Shown piece by piece: positions 46,784-58,684 of a stretch of 60,000 nt of DNA. This stretch comes from Takakia lepidozioides (lineage: Eukaryota; Streptophyta; Takakiopsida; Takakiales; Takakiaceae): NCBI GenBank assembly GCA_030704615.1, contig CM060731.1, forward strand, positions 29,514,001 through 29,574,000, written 5' to 3'. Position 1 is the first letter of the stretch. Each line of letters begins with the position of its first letter. Both the position numbers and the translations under genes were made by a program. The notes under the pieces are model-generated. The model made no database searches. It had not been told where the DNA came from and worked only from the letters and a program-made list of their open reading frames with translations.

Positions 46784-47602
46784 TAATCTTAAGAGTTCAT
46801 CAAGGCCTGACAGTTCTGCTCGCTCCTGGCAGCCCCCTTACCATCTTGTCAGACAACTCTTGTTTCTCCCCTCATAACCGCTATCTTACCCTAAGATGAG
46901 ATCTACAACTTTGACAACGAGCTACTGTGGCCATAGCCCTTATGCATATCTACAGTCGTTCCCCCCACAACTCTCCTCATCTCTCAGCAGGCCTAGATCT
47001 ATATCCCTTCAAGGCAGCGACGGCACTGCCCTTCCTTTCTGTCAACAACACATAGTGTCAAAGTGCTCATTCCATCGTAGGCCTATCCTCCAGCGATCCC
47101 CACTCCTTAAAGGAGCTAAATGATGATGGCACCGCCTCCCTTCACCTGGCACGAGCACATTTCACCATGTTGTTTCCTTGTAGGCTTATCCTCCAGCAAG
47201 CTCGACGTCAAGAATTCATCAAGACATAAGCGGCATCGCTTCTCCTTCTGGATGGTGCACAGATTACCACGCTGCCCTTTCGTTTCCCCATTACTGCTCA
47301 TCAGGCTTCAAGGTAAATCCAGCCAGCATAACAGGGTTAGTCACCCTTGACAAAACAGCTCTGCTAATCCATTGCAGCACCTGCGCATCTTCCCGCAATC
47401 CTTTCCCTCGTCATCTTCCCCGTGAATCTAGGGCAACATCATATGAATGACATCCCCTTAACGAATGAAAAATACAAGGGGTTCACATCCTTCAAACATA
47501 AATGACTTAGGAAAATTCAACTCTAGGCCTCAGATTTCTTCCCTGCATATCCATAAAATTCAGTGTGAGTGGAAAACACACCCCCACTGGTTTCACACTA
47601 CA
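46784..47602 (-). repeat. 3' LTR of the second split Ty3/gypsy element
   Basis: On the minus strand it starts TGTAGTGTGAAACCAG at 47602, after the integrase stop and a short AAATGGAGA purine stretch. It matches 57407-58223 on the plus strand nearly base for base over about 818 bp, with few substitutions and small indels. Similarity ends at the CTTAAGATTA shared by both copies, so the outer end of this LTR is missing or replaced. Confidence 0.9.
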
Positions 47603-47622
47603 TATGTAGTGTGTCTCCATTT

Positions 47623-48800
47623 TTAAATGTCAGGGTCCTCTCTGACCATGCCCTCTGGCTGAGTGTCCAGACTTGGCACAAATGGTTTTAGGTCTCGTCG
47701 GCTTCTTATCCATTCCCTTCCTGCCCCATCTTTCAGTCTGCACCGTCTTCCAGCCTCTCCTGTCTTTGTTGTGCTTTCTACATCTTTGTAGCCCATGAAG
47801 TCATAGGGCTCTTCCCATGGGGAGGTCATCGCAGATTGCTTTCCAGGTCTTAACATCATCACTTTACTGTTTTCCAACAGTGTACAGTAGTTGTGGCCTG
47901 CTCGGTGTCTTTTTTCATAATCCCTTGTTTGCTGACGCTGCCCCTTCTTCACACTTCTTTTCAGCTCAGCCTTCATTGCTGTAAGAAGTTGAATCTTCTC
48001 TTGCATCATAAGTGTGACCTCAGCAATAGATCCATCAAAGTTTACCGCTGCAGAGATATAGCTCAATCTGTTGTCCATTCCCAGTCGTGGAGTTCTACTA
48101 GTCAGCACCTGATAAGGTGAGAATCCTGTCGTAGCATGTACTCCCATCCTGTATCCAAACAAGGCTTTGCATAGATTTTCGTCCCACTCAGTGTCGTTTC
48201 CAACCCCCAACGTTGTAATACTTTGCTTGAGGGATTTAATCACCCTTTCCACCATGCCATTGCACTGGGGCCAATAGGGTGCACTGTGCTCCCTCTTTAT
48301 CCCGTATTTCTAGCACGGCTCTTCGAATTCCCCTTCCCACTCCATTCCATTGTCAGTAAGCAACGTGTGGGGGCAACTGTATCTGTCTATCACTTCCTCC
48401 ACCAGAAAGCGGGCAGTGAGGGCTGCAGTGTGATCTGCTACTGGCGCAGCCTCTACCCATTTTGAGAAGTGATCTATCGCCACAAGAAAGTATTGATTAC
48501 CTCTGGCACTGACAGGTAATGGTCCAGCAGTGTCAATTGCAACTTTGAAAAATAGATCCACTACTGGAATGTTGTGGAGTCTTGAGCTTCCCGATCGCAA
48601 CACTCCATTCTACTTGGTCGACTGACACTCAACACAGCTCTTGAGCACTTGTCTGATGAGTACTATCATGCCAGAATAATCGCCTACATACCTCCTCTTG
48701 CGTTCTGCGAATCCCAAAGTGACTGGCCTTATGAACCTCCTTGATTAGTGCCTCTCTGTCCTTCTTTGGTGGAACTACCTTACCCTCAAAGTAAACTTCC
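47623..48800 (-). pseudogene. Integrase of the second Ty3/gypsy element (frameshifted)
   Basis: Three frame pieces form one integrase. The zinc-binding His pair (EVHKASHFGIRR) lies near 48700. CVECQSTK follows in a shifted frame. The catalytic core (48310-48603) shows D in AIDTAGPLPV and D in LLTDNGMEWE. After a stop at 48310, the remaining core and C-terminus (47623-48255) contain MVERVIKSLKQ with the catalytic Glu and end in a basic region without a chromodomain. The absence of a chromodomain separates this family from the first two elements in the window. Confidence 0.8.
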
Positions 48801-48829
48801 CCTTTCAGATAGGAGTATTGTTTTGTTCG

Positions 48830-49663
48830 CTACCTGGTTCTCTTCTTTTCTGCTTTTGTAAGATAATCATTGACCTCTCCAAAGCATAAAAGATGCATGA
48901 CTTCCACATCCTCAAGTATGTCAAGTTCTCTCTCTTCCTTACCAGCTGCTGTTCCTTGGTTGTCTGAGCTCACTAGTGATTCCTCCCCCCACTTCTCGGC
49001 TGCATGTAATAATGACATCTGAACAGCCTTGGTAGGTGTACTACATTGCAACCAACCCTTCTTGAAGGCCTCCTTGCAGTATGGAGAACCTTGTCCTGAG
49101 TGATTGGTCCCCTCACTAGTGTCTGAAGAGTAAAATATCTTGGTGGAGCACTCACCCCTCATATGGCCTCTAGCTGGGCACTCTGATGATGTGGTTACAT
49201 GAATCCTCCCTTTTGTCTCCTCTCTTGAACTGTGTTGAAGAGAAGCAGTTTCTTCAGAGTCTCCCTCTTCGTTTTGTGATCCTTCCTCCTCATGTACATT
49301 AGTTGGCTGCTCCCTGGCTGGTTCATGGTCTCGAGTATGAGATCCTCGTGTGGTCACCACATTGATGGTGGGACATGAGAACATCAACTCAGTCTCGTCC
49401 GTGCCCTTGGTTGCAATAACAACCTCTTTTCCTGCACCCACATTTTTCCAGATACTTCCCCCAACCAGATTAATAGATACTTGGCCAATGCCTTCTCGTT
49501 GTTTTATGGCTGCAAAAGTTACTTTCCTTTCTTCCCTGTCTAGCATGATGCCTGGCTCTGGCCCCCTTTTCAGGATACCATGAGCATAACCCTTGGTCAA
49601 CATGCTCCCTTTGGAGAACCTATCTACCATAGGAACAAACTCAAATGAAAAGTCACCCAGCAA
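48830..49663 (-). pseudogene. Unidentified spacer region between RNase H and integrase
   Basis: A 277-codon open frame in the place where most Ty3/gypsy elements have only a short linker. The first 90 residues look folded (FVPMVDRFSKG, LDREERKVTFAAIKQREG). The next 130 are Glu/Ser/Thr-rich and probably disordered; the end is helical and charged (EERELDILEDVEVMHLLCFG). It is separated from RNase H by a stop. I do not recognise it; a retroelement-specific accessory domain is possible. Confidence 0.4.
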
Positions 49664-49683
49664 GTCTGTGCCACTATGGTATT

Positions 49684-51375
49684 CTAAACATAGCTACCCA
49701 AATCCGTTTCCAAAGAAAAATGACTCCCCAACAGTCTCTCCTTGAAATGCCAAAGACCCCATACACATGCATAATACTCTTCTCTTTTGCAGAGCATTTC
49801 CCCTCTCTCATTGCTGTAGCCAACTTGCATACGAGCCTGTTCTCTCAACTCTTCCCTGCCGTCTTCATACTGAAACATAGAAGCTATAATGGCACCCTTT
49901 TCCCACTCTAGCTTAAGGAGATAGGCCCCATCCCTCTTTCTCCCCTCCCTTTTTTGACTGTGGAGAGACGTAGAGTATACCTCGCGTTCCTCAGTCTCCT
50001 CTGCTGGTCCCACTGGATACTTGCTTAGTGCATCTACGTTAGCATGCCTAGCACTCGCCCTATGAACAATTTTGAACTCAAAGTCTTGCAACATCATGAT
50101 CCATCTACCCCTGCGTCCATAGGCGTCACTTACTGTTGCCAACCACTCAAGTGGTTTATGATCAGTTCTGATCACAAAGGGGGTTCCATACAGATCCTGC
50201 CTGAATTGTAAAACTCCCCACACTAAGGCATAGCATTCTCCCTCCATAGGGTGATATTTGCGCTGAGCATCAGATAATACTTTACTGGCATAAGCAATTA
50301 CCCTCTCCTTCTTACACTCCTTTTCTGACAAAACTGCCCCCACCCCTTTGATGGACCAGTCTACGTCTAGGATGAATGGTTTTGAGAAATCTGGCCTGGC
50401 CAGAATGGGTGCAGTGACCAGCTTTACTTGCAGGGCAGAAAAAGCGTTTTGTGCCTCTGCATTCCAGCTGAACTTTACATCCTTCTTGGTCAGAGTGAAC
50501 AAAGGCACTGCCACTCCAGCATACCCCTTGACATGGGGCCTATAATACCCCGTCATCCCTAGATAACACTTGACTGCAATATCGTTCTTAGGCAGGGGAA
50601 ATCTTTCAATTGCAGCTATCTTATCTGGGTCAGGCCAGGTACCCTCTTCAAAAACCACATGACCAAGAAATACCAACTGCAGATTGGCAAAGGTACACTT
50701 GTCAGGGTTGAGCCTAAGATTGGCCCTCTTCAGTTTTTTCAGTACCTTTTTTATGTGCCCCATGTGATCTGCCCAATCCTTGCTATGTATGTTAACGTCA
50801 TCTACAAAGACCTTAGCACAGTCTTTGATCTCTTCCTTAAGTACCATGTTCATTGCCCTCTGAAAAGTGGTAGTGGCATTTTTCAGTCCAAATGGCATGA
50901 CAAGCCATTCATACAATCCCTTCTTTGTAATTATAGCAGTTTTGCTTATGTCATGGTCAACCATTTTGATCTGCCAGAAACCAGATTGCAGATCCAGTGC
51001 AGAAAACCACTTGGATTTTCCCAATTGGTTCAAAACATCTTGTATCAGTGGCATAGGGTACGAGTCCCTCCTAGTCAGGCGGTTCACAGGCCTAAAATCA
51101 CCACAAAAGCGTTTGGACCCATCCTTCTTGGGTGGAAGGGTGACTGGACATGACCACTCTGAACTACTCTCTCTCATCTTGCCTTGCAAGATCAAAGTCT
51201 CAATTTGCCCTTGCACTTCATTTTCCTCCCACTCTGACAGACGACTGGGACGGCTTTTGCATGGAGGAAACCCTTGGGTGTCAATCGTGTGTTCCACTTC
51301 ACTGCAATAACCCAAGTCAGCCTTGCTGAGAGCAAAGCATTCCTGGTTTTCTCGCAATTCTTGTTCCAATTCCAA
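49684..51375 (-). pseudogene. Reverse transcriptase and RNase H of the second Ty3/gypsy element
   Basis: An uninterrupted 563-codon frame. RT motifs: PCKSRPSRLS, KKDGSKRFCGDFRPVN, ALDLQSGFWQI, VMPFGLKNATTTFQR and FVDDVNIHS, where the usual YxDD is FVDD. RNase H: LDVDWSIKGVGAVLSE, EGECYALVWG and RTDHKPLEWL, then ARHANVDALSKYP. A second RNase-H-like piece follows about 90 residues later (EEYYACVWGLWHFKERLLG, SLETD), parallel to the first. Some plant Ty3 lineages carry an additional RNase H, but this one appears partial. The catalytic residues of RT and the first RNase H are kept. Confidence 0.88.
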
Positions 51376-51376
51376 T

Positions 51377-52423
51377 CTATGTTCCTGAGCTAGGTCTAGC
51401 CTTTAGGCTTCTCCAGCGACTCTCCATTTTTTCTTCATGGCTGGGATCCCAACCCTCTCCCTCTACACTGTGCAAAGAGCTAGCTACCCTCATCCCTTCC
51501 TCCTGTGTAACGATCTGATTCCAGTCATGGAAATCATCCTCAATTTCAACGTTGTTGTTTCCTAATTCCCCGTCCCAAGCTTTCTGACATGCTTCTTGTA
51601 TGATAGAAGCAGCCATGCTCCGATGAGTCTGTTCCCGAAGTAGTGCAGACATCCTTTGGTCCTCGAACACGTCTTCCTCTAGGTTATCCTCATCAATGAT
51701 ACTCTCAACATCTCTTAGAGCTGAATCTATCCCCTCACTCTGATCAGATTCTTCCATTTCTTCATCTTTGTCAGATTCAGAATTGTCCGAATTTGGAGTT
51801 TCTTCCTCCGTGTCCATAAATTCTTCCTTAGGCTCCCTCTCTTCCTCCCACAAGCCCAAATATTGCTCATCTGTGGACAGGGACAGTACACTACAAACTG
51901 CTACAGAGTTTGCTGGCCTCTCTTCCCTTGCAGATCCTCTCTGGCACTCTGGTTTGGTGGCAGCAGGTCCTACATAATTTATGGTGTGTACAGGGAAATG
52001 GGCAAAATCCTTGCCTGGACCGTAGCATATGCGAATTGTCTCGGCTTCGGTGTCTACCACAGCCCCAAACTTTTTCAAAAAGTCCAGCCCAAGAAGCATG
52101 TGATATGTATCCGTGTTCACCACCATGAAGGACAGGCGGTTTGTTAGTTCTCCCACCTTGACCTTGAGATCCTCTAGTCTGCCCATTGCAGTCTCAAGAG
52201 CACCTGATGCTACTCTATAATTTACATCCTTATCAGTAACAACAGATCCCATCAAGCCAAGATCCCTGACAGTACTTGCAGATACCAGTGAAAGCATTGC
52301 ACTCGTATCAATCTGGCCTAAAACTTGGTAATCTCCCACTGTGATCATTGCCTTTGACCTTACCAGTGTAAGCATAGGATATGGTGGGCTCAGCAGTTGC
52401 AGAATACAGTGGCTTTGGAACAT
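51377..52423 (-). pseudogene. Aspartic protease region of the second Ty3/gypsy element
   Basis: A retropepsin-like domain is seen: GQIDTSAMLSLVS, where the normal D-S/T-G-A has become DTSA, and HMLLGLDFLKKFGAVVD near its end. An acidic tail of about 100 residues (E/D/S-rich) follows, then a helical segment. The changed Gly in the active-site loop would probably impair catalysis. The frame is open for 348 codons; the stop at 51377 separates it from RT. Confidence 0.75.
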
Positions 52424-52985
52424 CCCTCATAGCTGCTACACTGTGAGTTGCCTCCTTCTGCTGCACAATTGCCCTCTCTACCACTTTGACCAAGCCTTTC
52501 AGTTTGTCTAACTCTCCAAGCACGGTCATGATAAGGGCCATGGGAGACAATGAAATTCTCCCCTTGTAGAAGTGATTTAAAATTCTGGACTTAGTTCCTC
52601 CTTCTATAGCAGCCTTGAAATTGTTCTTTGGGTAAATCTCACCTCTGGCCTTACTTGGCTGTTCACTACTCTCACCACTCCTCTCTGGTAATTCTGTAGG
52701 CTGAACAACAGGATTGTGGACAGGATACGGTTTCTTGGAAGTCTAACCTCGTTGACACTGTTCTGTGCCATCAGAGTTGTCATTTCTGCAAACATATCGT
52801 CCTCATCATCACAGAGCACGTCTACATAGTTAGTTCCCGGAGCTCCCATCACAGTTTGCTCAAGTTTTCTACTGCACTCACTCTCACTATGCCCTAGTAC
52901 CTTTCAGAAGTTGCATCTCACACCACACATTTCCGTGGAATGCCCAAATCGGTGACATTTGTCACACTTAACTTGGGTTCTTCCC
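52308..52985 (-). pseudogene. C-terminal gag of the second Ty3/gypsy element with zinc knuckle
   Basis: Immediately after the breakpoint the minus strand reads CDKCHRFGHSTEMC, a perfect C-x2-C-x4-H-x4-C zinc knuckle, then a second degraded one ending HSESEC. Frames 52604-52852 and 52308-52550 continue as an acidic then helical linker towards protease. Stops and frameshifts separate them. Confidence 0.7.
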
Positions 52986-54187
52986 CATAGATACTCCGTT
53001 TCTCGAGTTTTTTGTGCCGTCGGAACACACCGATGTCGATGAAGGAGGGCGGAGCTCCGCCCTCCCGCCGCCTCCCGCCGCCACCGTAGCTAAACTCCGT
53101 AGTCATGACTAATCTTCTAGGGTTCCGATATTTGTTTAGCTATTCTGTGTACTTTCTCCTCCTCGCTTGTCAGCTCCGCTATTCACACCTCGACTACCGC
53201 ACTTGCAATCCTTGGGATTTGACATGTATTCATCTCCATATGGTACAGTGGACTACACGACTACATGTCATGACTGGGCTCCCCGCCACGCATAGCTGCC
53301 CGTGGTGGTCGACTCTACCCCCCCCCCCCCCCCCGCCATCGTTGCTGCTGCCCTGAGTACGGGCTCACCATTGTGAAGAGAAGGTCCCCGGTCTCTGCAA
53401 CCCCAACAACCTCTATCGTCTTGCCGGGATGGCCCCCGCCCGAGACTCTACTTGGCGCTGCGAAGACTTCTTTGCTGCAGAGATTCCCGCACTACACTCT
53501 CCAAAGTTCTCTCAAGTGCATAAGTTCCACTCCCCCACCCTCCTTAGACACTACTTTACCATCATGTCAGGCTTCCACAACAGACAGAACTCAGCAAGGT
53601 AACGAGACTTCCATAGCCCCAGCGTACTTGTCATTGCAAAATCAGCTGACGATCACATCCCAAAGAAGCATTCTCTATGAAGGGGGCATTCACCCCCGCG
53701 TTTGGATGGCCCCTGGTTTCTTGCAAATGAGCATCGAATTGGTGGGCGTCCTTGTAGAAACAGAAAAGGAGTACACAATCTGTATGCTCGGCTGGACCCT
53801 GTTCCCAGCGAAAGAGGCCAAGAAATCGACTCAGTATTACAACGCTATGGTGCAGATGCAGTATCCTCGCCGGCTATCTCTCACCATCCGGCTTACTATA
53901 AGCAAAGATCTTTCAGCTGAATCACTCATGCCCGTCTATTTGCTCAAGTACACGCCCCCCTCACAAGCATCTCGAACATTTCAATGCGAGGGCGATTCCG
54001 AATTCCACACCTGCTGGCTTCTTTGTTGCTAGGCTACCCGTGTACTTAGCAGATGATCCGTGTAAGCCCGTGGAGGGAAACAGTTACTTGCTGGGTTCTT
54101 GTTTGGTTGAAACGCAACGTGCCTTGACCTGCGGAGAGCAACAGCCCCAAATCAGCCCTGTCATATTCCTCCGGGCAGCAATCAGCC
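52986..54187. other. Unassigned DNA with a run of 17 C
   Basis: Contains a GC-rich inverted motif near 53040-53090, a C17 run at 53318-53334, and several overlapping frames that each look partly coding (for example NRKGVHNLYARLDPVPSERGQE at 53750-53830), as if one old gene had been frameshifted. No family is recognised. Confidence 0.4.
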
Positions 54188-56704
54188 GTGCAGCCATTAC
54201 CAGGGCAGCAGTTACAAGGTGAGCAGCAATGGCACAACCTGCAGCAGCCACAATGGCTTCAATTCCAGCGGTCGTTACGAGTACAAGAGACACCGCACCT
54301 AATTGCCCGCCGTCCAAGTGAACCATCTGATCATGACAAAAACGATCAAGCCAGCAACAATCAGCTCTGGTTGGGTCAGCCTTGCTCAGATTCTCCACAG
54401 TGGTGGTTTCATAGTGGTCAAGCAAAATCTGGTGGTCGAGCAAATTCCGTAGATGTCAATTGGATGCTGCTCCAGAGCAATGCAGATTCCCTAGCTGATG
54501 GGCTTGACTGTCCCCTGTGTTCAAGTACGCACCGCCCAAGCCAGCATCCAAAAAACTTCAACACGGGCGATCACTCACTCAATACACCAACTAGGCCTGA
54601 TGTTCTAGACAGACTCGGGTATTTTGCTGCAGCTCTTGGTGGTGAACACCCCACCCCTGCATCTCGAATTCTTGTTATGAATGGGCACACTCCTGAGGTA
54701 GATGGCCCTTGGAGAAATAAGCATAGGCAGCTCTGCATGGGGGCATGTCTTGCAGGTGTAACAAACAGGGATACATGTGGTGATTGTGGCATCAAAACCA
54801 GCCCCCACTCTCGAGAGGATCTCTCTCTCATGCTGCGCAGGAATGTGGAAGACATCACCTCCAGTATCATGCCTTCACACCGTCCCATTCCCCCTAATCT
54901 TGCAAAGAACAACGATCTGAGTGGTTATTGTGATCTCAAAATCTGCCCCCACATTCGAGCTGATTTCTCTCTCAAGCAGCGCCGCATTGTGGATCAGCTC
55001 AACTACCAAGATAGCGATGAGCTTGTGGTACTATGGAACTATGCCAAGGCTGCAGAGGAGTGGGCAGCTCCTGCAGGGGGTGCTGTAGTTGTTCCAAATG
55101 TCACTCTACACACTGCCCTGGCAGATCTGGGAAAGGGCAAAGTGGTCCATGGCGACATCTTCAGAGCTACAATTGTACCAACTGTCACTCTGAACAATAC
55201 CATGGTGGACATGTATGCAAAATGTGGGTGCATCGAGGATGCAAAGGGAGTGTTTGACACTATGGCTGAACGAGATATGATGTCATGGAATGCGATGCTT
55301 GCAGGTTCTGTTGTAGCTGTACCTAATGTCATTCTGCACACTGCCCTGGCACATCTGGAAAAGGGCAAAGAGGCCCAAGGCGACATCTCCAGAGCTGGAA
55401 CCGTACCAACTATCATCTTGAACAATATCTTGGTGGACATGTATGCAAAATGTTTTGATGTCTCTGTACCAAATGCCATTCTGCACACTGCCCCGGCAGA
55501 TCTGGATAAGGGCAACGAGGTCCATGGCGATATCTTCAGAGCTGGAATTGTACCAGCTGTCACTTTGAACAATACCCTGGTGGACATGTATGCAAAATAT
55601 GGGCGCATCGAGGATGCAAAGGAAGTGTTTGACACTATGGTTGAACGAGACTTGGTGTTGTGGAATGCACTGCCTGCAGGCATTGCTGTAGTTGTACCAA
55701 ATATCACTGTGCACATTGCATTGGCAGATCTGGAAAAGGGCAAAGAGGTCCATGGCGACATCCTCAGAGCTGGAATTGTACCAACTGTCATTCTGAACAA
55801 TGCCCTGGTGGACATGTCTGCAAAACGTGAGTGCATCGAGGATGCAAAGGGCGTGTTTGACACCCTGGCTGAACGAGATGGGGTGTCGTGGAATGCGATG
55901 CTTGTAGGTTTTGCATGGCAGGGACGTGGTATGGCGGCTTTGCCCAGCGCCGCTCCTACCTACCCCACCACCTTGGCGTCCTCCCATAAACAGCAAATGA
56001 ATTTCCCGCTACCCCAGCGTCCTCTGACTTACAGGGAACCCTCTCACCTCATATCATCTTTGTGGTCGCTCCCTTCTTTCTTTCTGGTCAGCTGTCCTCT
56101 GAATCCATATCCGATAAGTTCCCTCCATGATTTGCAGTTGTTGTGCTATGGACTACTCACTAATCACATGTGGCGTTCCAACCTCCTGCAGGCACAATTG
56201 CATAGAATGAGCATTCCTGAGAATTTAACTCGAGGAAAGTACAACTCTCAAGCAGGCTATTTTCCAAGCGTGGACCACTCAGCACTCTTGGTCTTCTCTC
56301 CCCAAGCTACTTGGGTACACTGGCTCTCTCGATTCCAAACAATTTTACACACTTGTTACTCTCCCCACACAATTGTACACATTGATTTTTACTCCATGCT
56401 CCTACTCAATTCTCATAAATGTTATTTCTCGGATGACTGCCACTCAATACACTACCACTCTCTTTTTGATATTCGGAGCTACTGGCTACGTCAGGAAAAT
56501 GCTACCTTTGGAAAATGCTACCTTCGGAAAATGTTACCTCGGGAAAATGTTACCTCTGGAAAATGCTACCTCGGGAAAATGCTACCTCACTCTAGTGCTA
56601 TCCATACTATTTCCAAACAATTTTACACCATGATCTTTACCCTCTGTTCTCACTCAAAACAATTCTACACCATGATCTTCACTCTCTGTTCTCATTCAAA
56701 ATAA
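54188..56704 (+). pseudogene. Long frame with four tandem PPR-like units
   Basis: 838 codons stay open, starting at GTG; no convincing ATG start. Residues about 1-290 are of unknown nature, with a Gln-rich start and Cys pairs (CPLCSS, CGDCGIK). Residues about 299-578 hold four direct copies of a 74-residue unit of the plant PPR type (VHGDIFRAGIVPTV, LNNTLVDMYAKCG, IEDAKGVFDTMAERD, SWNAM). The third start follows after only 50 residues, so one unit is truncated. PPR proteins bind organelle RNA, but normal ones diverge between repeats; these are nearly identical at DNA level, and no DYW or E domain follows. The last 260 codons run through tandem DNA repeats. I judge it a decayed or retro-duplicated PPR piece, not a working gene. 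Confidence 0.6.
56494..56589. repeat. Six tandem 16-bp repeats
   Basis: GGAAAATGCTACCTCG and close variants, six in a row with no spacer, changing only at positions 9, 15 and 16. Confidence 0.92.
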
Positions 56705-56745
56705 TTCTACACCGTGATCTTCACTCTGTTCTCATACAATGATTT
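56617..56745. repeat. Three tandem repeats of about 45-50 bp
   Basis: ACAATT(T/C)TACACC(A/G)TGATCTT with CTCTGTTCTCA(C/T)(T/A)CAAAA repeats three times, each a little shorter. Single copies of the same motif occur upstream near 56335-56400. Confidence 0.8.
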
Positions 56746-57057
56746 TTACAAAATCCATTGCCATCACTATGGTCCTTTGGGAGGCATATCATCCATCTTC
56801 TATCAATTACATTCTATCACAAATCCCACCGCACCAGAGACTCTCTGTGCGTGCAACAATTTGCTCTTACAAAAATCTTCATTACTACTTTCATCCGTGT
56901 TCCCCCAATCATACCACCCGCCTTCACATCCCCTTTACCCATAATCGCCACCTCACCCAATCACAGGACTCTTCATCCGCCCCACTGCCCGATCTCATCC
57001 ATCCATGGATGTCGTCCACTTATCCTCTCTCCCCCACTCTAGTTAATTATATACTCT

Positions 57058-57406
57058 CTACATCCCATTTATTTTCCCCAAATCTTCCAAAGCCTCAAAT
57101 GCCATCTGCAGCCGCTTGGCCATCTTTGTCTGTTTGTAGTTGAACACGGGTGTTATGCGCTTGTGCTGAATTCCGTACAGCCTGCATGTGTTGGTAAAAC
57201 TCTCGCCCCACTCTTCATCGTCATTGGAGAGAATCGCTTCAGGGCATCCGTAACGCAAGATCATTACCTCTCTGAGGCAACGATTGATGCAAGCTGGGAT
57301 GCGTTCTGCCAGCGGGCTAGTCTCCACACTGCCTGAATGGGGATCAACAGCCACAAACATAAACCTTTTTCCTTGCCTTGTTGCTGGGACTGGACCTGCA
57401 ATGTCC
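57058..57406 (-). pseudogene. Degenerate retroelement integrase fragment
   Basis: The minus strand encodes an integrase core: DIAGPVPATRQGKRFMFVAVD, VMILRYGCPEAILSNDDEEWGESF and YGIQHKRITPV. The catalytic Glu region (TKMAKRLQ in place of GLVER-like sequence) is lost. It ends where the LTR at 57407 starts, so the second split element appears to have inserted into an older element here. Confidence 0.7.
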
Positions 57407-58223
57407 TGTAGTGTGAAACCAGTGGGGGTGTGTTTTCCACTCACACTGAATTTTATGGGTATGCAGGGAAGAAATCTGAGGCCTAGAGTTGAATTTTCCT
57501 AAGTCATTTATGTTTGAAGGATGTGAACCCCTTGTATTTTTCATTCGTTGGGGACGTCATTCATCTGATGTTGCCCTAGATTCACGGGGAAGATGACGAG
57601 GGAACGGATTGCGGGAAGATGCGTAGGTGCTGCAATGGATTAGCAGAGCTGTTTTGTCAAGGGTGACTAACCCTGTTGTGCTGGCTGGATTTACCTTGAA
57701 GCCTGATGAGTAGTATTGGGGAAACAAAAGGGTAGCGTGGTAATCTGTGCACCATCCAGAAGGAGAAGCGGTGCCGCTTCTGTCTTGATGAATTCTTGAC
57801 GTCGAGCTTGCTGGAGGATAAGCCTACAAGGAAACAGCGTGGTGAAATGTGCTCGTGCCAGGTGAAGGGAGGCGGTGCCATCATCATTTAGCTACTTTAA
57901 GGAGTGGGGATCGCTGGAGGATAGGCCTACGGTGGAATGAGCACTTTGACACTATGTGTTGTTGACAGAAAGGAAGGGCAGTGCCGTCGCTGCCTTGAAG
58001 GGATATAGATCTAGGCCTGCTGAGAGATGAGGAGAGTTGTGGGGGGAACAACTGTAGATATGCATAAGGGCTATGGCCACAGTAGCTCGTTGTCAAAATT
58101 GTAGATCTCATCTTAGGGTAAGATAGCGGTTATGAGGGGAGAAACAAGAGTTGTCTGACAAGATGGTAAGGGGGCTGCTAGGAGCGAGCAGAACTGTCAG
58201 GCCTTGATGAACTCTTAAGATTA
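57407..58223 (+). repeat. 5' LTR of the second split Ty3/gypsy element
   Basis: Starts TGTAGTGTGAAACCAG and pairs with the inverted LTR at 46784-47602. The LTR probably continues some 45 bases to just before the primer-binding site at 58274; that end differs between copies. Confidence 0.88.
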
Positions 58224-58273
58224 CTAAGAACTAGATTCGAATTAGACAGAAGGGGATTTATGCCCCCTTCTTT

Positions 58274-58285
58274 TGGTATCAGAGC
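58274..58285 (+). other. Primer-binding site for initiator tRNA-Met
   Basis: TGGTATCAGAGC, complementary to the 3' end of plant initiator tRNA-Met, lies about 50 bases after the LTR match. This is the standard minus-strand primer site of plant LTR retrotransposons. Confidence 0.88.
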
Positions 58286-58684
58286 TTCGCTGAATCTGAA
58301 CTGTTTAGTTAGGATATTTTGATTGGAACTGGTGCTGGATTGATGGCAGGCAGAGACCACACCCTGATTCCTAATGAGCCAAGCATTGGGGATTTTTGAT
58401 TTGCTTTAGCCGCCGCTCAACGAATGCCTATGCAAAGCCACGTTTGTATTTCTTTAACCCTGCGTGGAGAATAGTTGATGGTGACTTCTGTCTTAGGGTG
58501 ATACATGCTGGTGGGAGAACTACTATTGTACTGTGGATATGTGAAGTAGGAAGATGGGAAAAGATAAATACCATGGCACGGGAGGTGATATGGGGAGGTA
58601 GAGTTGAGATGTTGAGAAATGGACAGTGGGAGTGGTATAGAGGTCAACATTAGGGCATCTGTAGGAAGAGTTAGAACACTTTAG

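Larger units (their letters stand above)
46784..52985 (-). mobile_element. Ty3/gypsy element, 3' half (gag zinc knuckle to LTR)
   Basis: Minus-strand order: gag zinc knuckle (about 52925-52985), gag-protease linker, protease, RT-RNase H, an extra region, integrase, LTR. It begins abruptly at GGGAAGAACCCA (52974-52985) in the middle of gag. The missing 5' half, ending at the same 12 bases, is at 57407-59443 on the other strand. Several stops and frameshifts make it inactive. Confidence 0.85.

Noticed and set aside
55039-55996. Long minus-strand frames opposite the PPR-like units
   Set aside because: They are antisense to the repeats; the plus strand has the recognisable PPR motifs.
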